From contig WION01000779.1 in assembly GCA_015039365.1 (NCBI GenBank), positions 1 through 18,873 on the forward strand: DNA of 18,873 nucleotides, in the 5' to 3' direction. Positions within the stretch are counted from its first letter, which is position 1. Every line of letters starts with the position of its first letter. A program made the position numbers and the translations under genes. The notes under the pieces are model-generated. The model had not been told where the DNA came from. It saw only the letters and a program-made list of their open reading frames with translations, and made no database searches. The stretch comes from Amanita rubescens (Eukaryota > Basidiomycota > Agaricomycetes > Agaricales > Amanitaceae). This document shows positions 1-9,957 of the stretch, one piece after another.

Positions 1-1110
<1,110 letters not shown>

Positions 1111-1636
1111 GTTCTTATGTTGTGTATGGGCCCGCCTGGAATGTGGATGCGAGCTGCACTGACGATATTATTAGCATGTGCACCTTTTTACGTAAGGAGC
1201 ACTTCCATTTCCAGACTTCTGAGTCTTCGTACTGGCTCGTAGTAATCGCGCCCGTCAGATTAGGAATTCATTATCAACAGAGCCATCTTTCTAAAAGTTC
1301 TAAAAGAAGGTACCGAGTTTGTCAAGACGGGCGCCGTCGTTGTGTGTTCTGACATTGACACCGGCCTCCAATAATGTTCCTGGCATCAAGCATTGAGCTT
1401 CAGGGTCAAAATGTCTTCGGATTGTAAGCCCGATTTCTCTTTAGGCTTTCGGGTTATGCTGATGTACCAATTCTGTAATAATAATCGGAAATTTTTACTC
1501 AAATAGGTCGGTTGCGCTGTGTATGCCGTCCCCAGCCTAGGCCGTACCAATCTCCTAACTTGGTGTTCAACTTCTAATCGAATCTTCCATTGGAATGGTC
1601 GTGGAGCCTACGTACTGGCAGCTCCACATACTTTGC
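1111..1636. other. Region without a recognisable gene
   Basis: This is the downstream flank of the oxidoreductase gene. The plus strand has short open patches, for example about 1284-1373, which reads KEGTEFVKTGAVVVCSDI. Frame changes and stops follow quickly, and I recognise no family on either strand. It could be decayed coding sequence or chance. Confidence 0.4.
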
Positions 1637-1643
1637 TATATAA
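1637..1643 (+). promoter_or_regulatory. Possible TATA box (TATATAA)
   Basis: A perfect TATATAA lies 133 nt upstream of the ATG at 1776, which begins the candidate secreted cysteine-rich protein. The distance suits a fungal core promoter with a short 5' leader. The motif is short and could occur by chance. Confidence 0.35.
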
Positions 1644-1775
1644 GCATCCGCTCCTTGTCATACTTCGCCTAATGTCGTAATAATAACATTGGCGCCATCA
1701 TCTACGGGGAGCCGAAAAGCGTCTTGAATCCCTAGCGCGACTCCTGCATTCCTCAGTACCCCCTCGATTCTGGGC

Positions 1776-2103
1776 ATGTTTGGCAAGGTTCCCTTGTCCC
1801 TGTTGTGCGTCGCGGCCGGTGGAATTGTTCATGCTGCATTTCTTATTACGGATGTTAACGAATGTAAGCAGTTAATGTTTTTAGGATTTTCCGCCTCACG
1901 TTATTGATGCAATCTCTAGACCGCTGACCGCCGCGAACAATCAGTCTCAGGATATTGCCGCCTGTGGCATCCGGGGCTTCTTTCCACACACTTGCTGGAG
2001 ATACTGCAATAGGCCCAAGTGGTGTTGGATTCAGCCAGATACTACATGCTATCGTGATAGTGACTGCAACTCGGATGCTCCATGTTATGGGGTCTGCGGT
2101 TGA
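1776..2103 (+). CDS. Candidate small secreted cysteine-rich protein (8 Cys), intron uncertain
   Basis: I do not recognise the family. An ATG at 1776 opens a hydrophobic start (MFGKVPLSLLCVAAGG, then IVHAAFL) that looks like a signal peptide. A second open stretch begins straight after a 'tttttag' acceptor at 1884. It runs 72 codons from 1885 (DFPPHVIDAISRPLTAA...) to TGA at 2101-2103. It holds eight cysteines packed towards the C-terminus in the order CGIRGFFPHTC, CNRPKWC, CYRDSDC, CYGVC. An even number of Cys, small size and a leader fit fungal small secreted proteins. The two parts are in different frames. Phase allows donors at GTTCAT (about 1826, intron about 59 nt) or GTTAAC (about 1854, intron 31 nt), but neither is a good consensus. 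It may instead be a decayed gene or a chance ORF pair. Confidence 0.35.
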
Positions 2104-2425
2104 CTAGTACGGAAGGATTTCGTACCAGATTCTTGCACGTACAATGATGGTTGGGAGAACCTCCCCACAGATGACTCATCAATTGATAGTAAACATATGG
2201 TCCTATGATTCCCGCTATGTCTTGCAATGTAGATATAATTCGGTTCCTAGTATGCTAACAATGTGCCGTTTGTAATCTCAAAGGAAAGTTCAGTAGAAAC
2301 AAAAAAACTGCGCTTTAAAGAGATACCGCACTCATTATGAACTTCAGTTTAGTATTCGTTAATATTTCTACACGGCGCGGCTATAATACAACAAATTTGA
2401 TACCAATGTACATCGTACTCGAGGT
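2104..2425. other. Intergenic stretch between a plus-strand candidate and a minus-strand ORF
   Basis: I see no convincing gene here. It would hold the 3' flanks of the cysteine-rich candidate (+) and of the RNase H-like ORF (-), which converge here. Confidence 0.4.
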
Positions 2426-3913
2426 TTATCCCACAAAATTCGTGATAGGAATAAGGAGGTGCGCGAGATGTCGCGGAACGGGTGGCACATACGACAACAG
2501 CGTGGCGTTCAACCCTGGTACGCCGCGAGATGGGTTGTCCGCCAGATTCTCCATGCTGGAGATCCATTTCATGCTAAGCTGAATGTCATATTCATCGACC
2601 ATGTCGAGAATACGAGAAAGCACTTGCTGCTGAAGTAGGGGATTCGCGGATTGTTTCTCGATCGCCTTCACAACTCCGGCATTGTCAGAACGAACGAGAA
2701 TAGAAATTGAATTTGTGTTCCGCTCTTGCCATGTAGCCCAATGAATGGTTGTCCATAAGCCAATTTCGACAGCCAGCATCTCTGTCCAGCTGACGTCGGG
2801 TGATTTGCCTGTAAGGGGAACTGCATCCGTAAATTTCCATGCCAGCCATTGGTCATCCATCACAAATCCAATCCCCCAAGCCGAAGCATCGACGTATATT
2901 TCAACGTTTACTTCGCCACTCGGTGGAAGTTGTGGCGGATCAGATGCAGAACGTGGCCTGTTACGCCAGTTTATCAAGGCGAACCGCTGTAATTCCGTGC
3001 GTTGATCGCGTGCCGTTTGGTGAGCTGCGGCACAGAATGCCCTGACCCGTGTCAGGGCTGATTCATCTCCTGAATGAGCGGCCTTCATGAGCGCTTGCAG
3101 GTGACCAAACGTTGTTATTGGCTTTGGACTATGAACGGGTAATGGCTTCGGGAGTGTGGGTGTGGATTTGGGAATCGCGGGCAAAATCGTAGCTTTCCGG
3201 GAAGGCGGACTAGCCGTGACCGGCGTCTTCGGTTCCTGGAATTCGAAGGGAATCGGGATTATAGGGAGATTGTCTTGTAACGTCCTCCCCAGCTCTGTAG
3301 TCTTGTAATTGGTGACTCGGTTCGTGAGGCGATTTCCAGCGCTCGAATCATCGAGAACAGCGTCATCGTCCACAACTTCCGACGTTGAGCAACGATCAAG
3401 ATCGTCGGAAAAAACCGAGGAACCGAGTAACAAGCGCTCCAGAGTAGAGGAGTCGCTTCCATCGGAACAGCTTCTCAGCGATTTCGCCGGGCTACCGATG
3501 CCCTTTTCCTGCGATAGCTCATCGAAAGCAATTCGTAGGGCCAATACTTGATCCCGCAATAGGTCCAATTCGCCTTTCGCCACATCTAGCAGCTGTTTAT
3601 GCCGTTCAAGATTTTGAACGGCCTGATCTCGCTCCTCCCTGGAACGCGTCAGCAGTGCCATATCATGCTCCTCCTGCAGTAGCCGTCCTTCACGGACGCC
3701 ATCAAGGAAGGTTGAGGAGAGGCGCACCTCCCTCTCACTGAGGGCATCCTTGAACGATTGATCATTGCTTTGTTTCGCAGTCACTAGGTGGGCCACGTAG
3801 GAACGGCATATCGCGCAACTCATCGGGTGAACTATGCCAAAGTTTGGTCTGAAAGTCCATGCCAACGCAGTCTCGTCGATGGGAGTGCGCTCGGGATCAA
3901 CGACATCGTGCAT
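2426..3913 (-). CDS. Retroelement-derived RNase H-like protein with N-terminal coiled coil (495 aa)
   Basis: One uninterrupted ORF. Residues about 30-40 hold a CxxC (C33, C36). A charged, heptad-like coiled coil covers about 50-137. A Ser/Asp- and Pro-rich linker runs to about 265, followed by a helical block (FGHLQALMKAAHSGDESAL) and an RNase H-fold domain at about 335-465. The RNase H region has YVDASAWGIGF (D342), SWTEMLAVEIGLW (E378), VRSDNAGVV (D410) and ENLADNPSRG (D459), so all four likely metal-binding acidic residues are present. This layout belongs to the RNase H part of retroelement polyproteins common in Agaricomycetes. No reverse transcriptase or integrase domain is visible in the ORF or its flanks, and I see no terminal repeats. 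A long intact frame suggests either a recent fragment or a host-retained gene. I use the ATG at 3911-3913 because the coiled coil begins soon after it. Confidence 0.75.
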   Translation of the reverse strand: MHDVVDPERTPIDETALAWTFRPNFGIVHPMSCAICRSYVAHLVTAKQSNDQSFKDALSEREVRLSSTFLDGVREGRLLQEEHDMALLTRSREERDQAVQNLERHKQLLDVAKGELDLLRDQVLALRIAFDELSQEKGIGSPAKSLRSCSDGSDSSTLERLLLGSSVFSDDLDRCSTSEVVDDDAVLDDSSAGNRLTNRVTNYKTTELGRTLQDNLPIIPIPFEFQEPKTPVTASPPSRKATILPAIPKSTPTLPKPLPVHSPKPITTFGHLQALMKAAHSGDESALTRVRAFCAAAHQTARDQRTELQRFALINWRNRPRSASDPPQLPPSGEVNVEIYVDASAWGIGFVMDDQWLAWKFTDAVPLTGKSPDVSWTEMLAVEIGLWTTIHWATWQERNTNSISILVRSDNAGVVKAIEKQSANPLLQQQVLSRILDMVDEYDIQLSMKWISSMENLADNPSRGVPGLNATLLSYVPPVPRHLAHLLIPITNFVG

Positions 3914-5544
3914 AACGGTGAAAATGGGGGAGAGCTCGGGGTGGGATGAAGTGGGATGGGTATACGGATAACATGCTTAGTGGACAGCCTTGTTGTATAT
4001 GTGGGCGATGCACGTGCCCTGGGAACCTTGCGCCCGCACGCTGCACTCACGTTGTATATCCGTTTACATCCACACCTTTCGAGAAGACAACGATGCACGG
4101 CCCTGCTAGTTGTTCACCATGCTACGAATACACGTGTGTGCACAGTGCTTTCTCAAAGAACAATGACACTTACAAGGTGGTATAGCGGAATAAATCGGTT
4201 TGGACAAAGAAGTACAAATTGATGAGCGCGGAGATATTAGGGCGCTCCATTTTGTCCGCAGGGCCTGGGATCCCGGCTAAATGCCATTCTTCAAGCTTCA
4301 AATGCCCAGAGATGATTCGATGATGAGTTGTATCTTTGCAAAGCTGTCAGCGCCCGGTACTATTTCGCCACTACTGGCTCAACCACAAAATAAGGCGACG
4401 CACATCTTTTTGGGCGGCAGGCGAATCAACGGATGTTTACACTGTCAGGTGCAGCAAACCGAACTTCCGTGCGTCCCAAAACGTTCGTACTCTGTTGCAC
4501 AACACTTAATTGACCCAGGGGTGAACGTTAAAAGCCTCTTCACGAGGTCTTGATCCTTTTTCTGCGACTTCGAAAACGAAGGGAACGCCGGGCTTTCACG
4601 ACTTATGATAATGATTCCGTGTGGGGCTCTGTACCGGCTTCGAGTGCGCGCCAAGCACCAAGCTTTGCCGGAAAGAAAGCTACAAACAAAATCGTTATTG
4701 CTCTGCTCATCGCCGTACTTTCAACATTCCGCACCATGTAATTGTCTAGCTTGGCTCATGACCATATTTTGGACATTGTATATGCGATGTGTTTGGTGAG
4801 GTTGCGAATGTGCAGCCTTGCAACCAAAGCCTTGGCGCTACACCTGCTGCGGTCGTGTATTTAGCGTGGAAAATCGGACTCGTCGACACTTACATCTCAG
4901 GTTACTTGTTTGTATCTGTCACAATATGCAACACCCTTGTATGCAAACTTTGCTTTAAAATTGCCTGGACAAGCTAGCGCGAATTGTATTTGCTGATGAT
5001 CGATGAGGTGGTATGTGTCCCGTAGCTCGTTTGTCAGTTTGTCCATTCAGGAACTGATGTGACATTTCGGTGTATGCGAGCTCGGTGCCATTTCGGCCTT
5101 CCCAGAGGCTTCGTAGGACGCCAAGGAACCCTTGTTGCCATCTGGAAATCGGCCGCTTTGATGTTGTACGTATGACGCCTCTCCGAATCGAACCAAGCTA
5201 AAAATAGAATCGCCCTGATGCCTACATCCGACGCCCCCTTGAATAATCCTCCAGAATTATGCCTGACATATCGACTAAGTATCTGGAAGACCTGTCATGT
5301 TTTTTATGAGAGGAAGCTTGCCTTTTCCGAGTTAACCTCTGCCGCAAATCAAATTTTACGGACGGTGGGCCTTCTTCTGTGCTTTCCGTGAAGAATCATA
5401 CTTTAGATTATCACGACTCCGGCCACCGCGGCCACCGTGACACTTCTATTTTTGTCGTTTGTGTTCTCTTGTTGTATACTGCTTGAAAAAAATATCGAGC
5501 TGGCCTGTGTATCGTACACAAAATAACAAACCAGAACTCGGTGG
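3914..5544. other. Long intergenic region, no gene recognised
   Basis: This is the shared upstream region of the RNase H-like ORF (-) and the AT-hook gene (+). It holds short ORFs, such as 4281-4553 on plus and 4445-4654 on minus. None has recognisable motifs, composition or splice structure to support it. A GC-rich direct repeat (ggccaccgc ggccaccg) sits at about 5420-5437. I see no tRNA or mobile-element ends. Confidence 0.45.
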
Positions 5545-5554
5545 ATGCCGCTGA

Positions 5555-7573
5555 ATGCTAGTTAGGAAGCAAGACATCTTTCCCAGTCATTATCTCTCAG
5601 AAACCTTCGCGCCATCCCCTCGTATGACACCTCAGGGTCTAGAAGATTTCGACTTCTATTTAGCAAATCTGGCGACCCCCACAGGATCGACAAAAATGTT
5701 CACTACTTTCTCTCAATTTTTACCTTCGCTGATTTTTCGCTTCGCCCAGGAATAGCTCCGAAGCACCACTTTGGCAACCAAGCGTCTTTCAGCTACCCGA
5801 CGATCTCTTCTCTATAACCAGTTCCGCAGAGGACGACCTCGTCTCTGTCCTATTGAGGGACATTCAGTCCAGTAACTTTGATAATCGCATTGGTGACGTG
5901 CCGTCGATTTGTGATTTTCTGGACACAGAATTTAGTCATGAGTTTGACGTGCACGACGTCCTACACTACGAGGACAAAGAGATTAATGCTTCAGTACCGA
6001 GCGCCGTGACAGCGGCCGTTGACACTAACGAAAATGATACAGAATGTGGCGACAAGCTAGCGTGCCAGTTTCCGGAGGTGGCCTCTGATGAAACTTTGTC
6101 AGCGGAAACTGTCCACAATGCAGTTTCCCGACAGTCTGATGTCACAGGCCACCATGCAGCAAGGGATCAGTCCTCTGTCACCTCCGACGAAGAGAGAACC
6201 CAGCGCGGCATAATTGATGCATCCGTTCCGGCAAAGCCACCGCACGGGCGAGAAATCAGTCCTCCTTTGTCTAGGCCACAAACCAGGCGCTCCAATCAAA
6301 GACCAACAGATTCGCATGCCGCCACGCACCCTCCTCGTCCTGACAATGCCAAAGGCGAGCTTCCATCTTATCCTGATTTTAACAGTATTTCAATACCACA
6401 ACGCAGATACAAGTGACATGGGCGCGCCGAGCCCCAAAAATATGCATAAGGAGCATGGTGGCGTCGACGAACACCCTCCGAGGTAATTCGACGCGTCTCT
6501 CTAGCGGAAACATTCCTTACTGAACGTGGAGAAGCCCGACGCGTGAAAGTGCGCATATATCCGATACTCCCGCCAGTAGACCCCAAATCTGGCTGAAGCC
6601 AAGATTAATCAAAAAGCCAGCCAGGTGCGAAGTTGCGGATGCCACTAGTCCAACATTTCACCCGGCGCCACTCCAATATCATCTTCTTCCAATTCGCGGT
6701 CGTCCTCGTGGCTCAAAGACAGGCGGGAAACAGAATCACACTAATGCATCCTCAGGCTCCGGTTTGGGCGATGCGCCACAGCCTTTTGATTCTTCCGCAC
6801 CAACAACGACTCTAGATTCTACAACAGAGAAGCAGAAAAAGGCTAGAGCCAAGCCAAAGAAAGTCGTCCAACCAAATCCCTATCCAAATTTATTAAAGTA
6901 TCCTGCGAGAGGCGAAAAACGCACTAATGACGATATTTCCACTCCACGGTCCCCAACGGCATCTTCTTGTGGCTCCGATTCCATCATCGGTAATACTACA
7001 TTCTTGCATTCGATAGGGAGTCCACCGACGATGCATTACCCTTTGTCGATCCCGGACGATCCGGGGTTCTTTGTTCTGACAAACGCTGAATGGGACAGCG
7101 CGTCTCAGGCACCCAGCGCTCGCCCTTATGCCCCGACCTGTCGCGGCGATCGCTTCCTTTGTTCTTCTAATGAAACTTCAGTCCCAGAAGGATCACTGGT
7201 CTATCCTGTCCTGATGCCGCCCGATGCCTCGTGTGGGAAGCGGAAGCGGGTTAGGGACGACAATGAACTGGTTGAAACAAAGAATAGCCACAAACGACGG
7301 GCTGTGAAAGCCTCAAGTTCCTCACGGCAGGGATTGTATGGCAATCGTGTCGCAGCTATCTCATCTACACCTACGCGCCGTATCTACGAGAAAGCCGATT
7401 CATCAGGAAATTACAACCCACGTCACTCAGTCTCCGATGACCAAAAACGATAACAAGCCATAGCCGATCTGCAGAGAGATTTGCGAAGCTATAACCTTAC
7501 ATCGTCGTCGCCCCATAGAGAGCATCCAGCGTCCCATTGTACCATACATGCCATGTACAAGAAATGGGCCTAG
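5555..7573 (+). CDS. Putative nuclear AT-hook protein, mostly disordered, with an in-frame stop near the end
   Basis: No known family recognised. Proposed exons: 5555-5697, 5750-about 6336, about 6386-6482 and 6535-7453. The intron at 5698-5749 has a weak donor (GTTCAC) but correct phase. The intron at 6483-6534 (GTAATT...GAAG, 52 nt) joins two frames cleanly. The change of frame at about 6337-6406 could be an intron with a poor GTCCTG donor or an indel. An acidic N-terminal part (PDDLFSITSSAEDDLVSVLL) is followed by Ser/Pro/Asp-rich disorder, then a perfect AT-hook core RGRPRG (6695-6712). After it come basic patches KKARAKPKK and GKRKRVRDDN...SHKRR, likely nuclear localisation signals. AT-hooks bind the minor groove of AT-rich DNA, so a chromatin or transcription role is inferred. 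The frame meets TAA at 7451-7453 but stays open for 39 more codons to TAG at 7571-7573. An alternative start is ATG 5545 with an intron at about 5558-5597. Confidence 0.5.
6695..6712 (+). other. AT-hook motif (RGRPRG)
   Basis: Six codons read Arg-Gly-Arg-Pro-Arg-Gly, followed by Ser-Lys, in the same frame as the long 3' exon. This matches the core of the AT-hook, a minor-groove DNA-binding motif. No second perfect hook was seen. Confidence 0.7.
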
Positions 7574-7838
7574 TCGGCAGGAAAGAGTAAATTAGCGAAT
7601 GATGTACACTAAATAGTAAATCAAATAATCATAAACGACGTGCCGCAATTCTTGCCTGTTCCCCTGGTGCTCGATCTTTGTGATGGTATCAAAGGGCTAA
7701 TCTAACACACCCCGTCTCATAGTCTATGGCGAAGATGCGTTACACATTCAAAAGGTCAGATCAAGTGTTGCGATCGGAATCACCAACTAACTAACTACGT
7801 TCATATAGCACATAGTAGTACCGGGAGTCATCAGGCAT
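7574..7838. other. Convergent 3' flanks, no gene seen
   Basis: AT-rich spacer between the ends of the AT-hook gene (+) and kinase-like paralogue A (-). No ORF or RNA gene is supported. Confidence 0.5.
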
Positions 7839-9414
7839 TTAAGGTGCTGCGGTGGATGGCGTCGGAACTTGTGAAGATAAGAAAGAGCAGATGACTTACC
7901 GCAAAATTCATATAGGGTGCCGGAAGGAAGATCTACATGCCGTGCACTTGACCAGTCATATATGAACGCCATAAGATTGCTTCCCCCAATCCTGTAGTAA
8001 ATAAAATATTTATCGGATAGTTTCCTGAGAACCAATTAAGATAAGTATATCCGGCAAAGAACGCCGACACGTACGTATTTACCATCTTGTACTCTTTCCT
8101 ATACTTCTCTATGGCAAGTGTTTGAAGCCTTTCCTTCGTTCCATAATGCAGGCCCAGCTCATTTGCACTCTTTCCTGGGAACTTGATGATAAGGAATGAT
8201 ATAAGCATAACTCCCTCAAACTCCACCGACCCGCCAGCGATGAATTGGTCAACCATCTTCAAGTTTGAAATCTCTGCAAAAAGGGACTGCCATTTCCGCA
8301 TGTTCCCGTGAAATTGGACTTTGAGACCAGCCGGAAAACCTTCGACGGGGAGACGGAATTTGTAATAACTAGCTTCGTCATTCGCCCATAGAAAATCATA
8401 AGCGTCGTGTCTTAAAATGAGTTTTTCAAGCGTAGGAAGCCCCTATGAACATAAGCAAGGATCAAACTGGTTATGATAAGTACGATGGGTTTTAGGTACG
8501 CACTGATGCCGGGGGGCGATGTACAGGGACCAATCGGGGTGCTGGTGCGCGCGGTGGTGGTGGTCGCGGGAGGCCCAAAGACCAATAAAATACTTCTAAT
8601 GCTTCGTACTCGGGAACTTTCTCATATTGTGCACATCCCCAATCCACTAGCTTCAGATGTGAGTCGTCGTCCTTATCATGAGCAAAATTTTTGATATACG
8701 GATCCCTGCGGTCAGTACAAACCAGTTAGCAGACGGGTGAATTATAACGCTATACGCATACATATGAACCATGCCGTGTTTGAGCTTATATTCGGCCCTA
8801 GTAGATTCCTTGAGCTTTTCATGCTTAGCCCTGTCCTTGTCATTTTCCGGATCCAATGCAACACCCATGTTCTTCAGCAAGAGATACACATCATTCTTCC
8901 GTTCAGCGGTTCTTACGAACCCGCCAGCAATATAGTGCTGAACTTGCTTCAGGTTTGTGACTTCGGTGGCAATCTCCTTCTTCATCTCTGAGTCGCTCTG
9001 GCTTCTGTACACTTTCAGAACGGGATTCTCGTTCCCCATGTAGTTTCCTTTGAGTATTCGCACTTCGGAATTCTTGCTGTGCACCGTTTTGGCTACTTCC
9101 ATCTTCATCCAAACAGGAGTAGGGAGGCCACATGGCTGGAGGGAGGGCGCGAGTAAGACTAGTTATACATATAGGAATGGTGAGAACGTACTTCAGGAGT
9201 ATGGTTTACGGGTTTAGGAAGGAGTACCCGGGTGTGATGTCTATCGGGAGGCGTCCTTTTCTGGAGAGGACGAGCGATGTTTAACGAAGTTAGAAGCAAC
9301 TCGCTGAGGATGGTCAACACTTACGAAAATGTCTGCCTCGCATGCTACGACGTTTACTACAAGCCATGAGCATATGGTGGAGACAAGGACGACAGCGGAT
9401 GCGAAGAGGCGCAT
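7839..9414 (-). CDS. Paralogue A: predicted secreted protein with two tandem kinase-like modules
   Basis: I infer seven exons from the 5' end: 9325-9414, 9192-9260, 8762-9135, 8504-8705, 8075-8443, 7900-8024 and 7839-7846, for about 411 codons. Residues 1-24 are a signal peptide (MRLFASAVVLVSTICSWLVV), followed by CEADIF and a Lys-Arg. Module 1 (about 75-245) has K94 in NPVLKVY, E111 in TEVTNLKQV, hinge-like YLLLKNMGVAL, then H177-M-D179...N184 and D199-W200-G in LKLVDWGCAQYEKVP. These positions fit beta3 Lys, helix-C Glu, HRD/N and DFG of protein kinases. A Pro-rich linker leads to module 2, with GLKVQF, AEISNLKMV and a degenerate loop ending IYDWSSARHVDLP. The exon at 8075-8443 is one base longer than in B and C (GGGG at 8440-8443), a frameshift. 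Without splicing there, translation would stop at 8492-8494 after one module. The final 8-nt exon is the least certain. Confidence 0.62.
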
Positions 9415-9957
9415 GCCAGAGGCGTTTCCACGGTTTGAAATACGCCGTACATAGCTGGCATAGCTTGCGGTTCCGGATCCCTAATCAAAGATGGTCACCT
9501 CCGCGCGCTAAAGTGTTGGTAGCAAGTTCTGATCCGCCTCGGCCGTTGCCATTGACGACCTCCCCGGGTGAGAGTGTCCGAAGGCTTGATCTTGGTGAAA
9601 AGATATCTCCCACGACGTTATGTCATGAACTCGAACAGGGAATTCACAACTCCTCATGCTTCAAGCGTTCCCCATGCCTCGCCGTGTGTTTTGCGCAGGA
9701 TCCCGCCGAAAGCTGGGATCCTAGGACAGCGTAAGTCGCAATTACCGAAACGTTGGAATATTTCAAACTCGGACAGCAGGTAGAATCTGCAGGAAGCCAA
9801 CGAGTCAACTCACGCTAGCCGTTAATGAGTGCTCGCGACGAGGTTACTGGAGCTACGTGTCCCGTTGTGACTCGGATTGCCGTTTTTCAAAAGTTCGTCC
9901 GCAACCCCATTTTCCTTTATCTCCTTTTAATCTATCGCAATTAGCGGCCCCGTTACT
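9415..9957. promoter_or_regulatory. Divergent upstream region of paralogue A (-) and the F-box gene (+)
   Basis: This region holds no supported gene; plus-strand ORFs here partly overlap exon 1 of paralogue A in antisense. It must contain both promoters. The stretch GATCCGCCTCGGCCGTTGCC at 9531-9550 closely matches GATCCGCCTCGGCAGTTGCA at 14401-14420 upstream of paralogue B. It is therefore an inherited upstream element or a shared control site. Confidence 0.45.

Noticed and set aside
4281..4553. 90-codon plus-strand ORF in the long intergenic region
   Set aside because: No motif, leader or conserved composition; the length is expected by chance in 1.6 kb.
5555..7573. Homeodomain mating-type gene
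   Set aside because: The disordered, basic, multi-exon layout resembles mating-type HD proteins, but no homeodomain helix (WFxNxR) appears in any frame.
9342..9734. 130-codon plus-strand ORF upstream of paralogue A
   Set aside because: It overlaps the signal-peptide exon of A in antisense and has no recognisable motifs or splice support.
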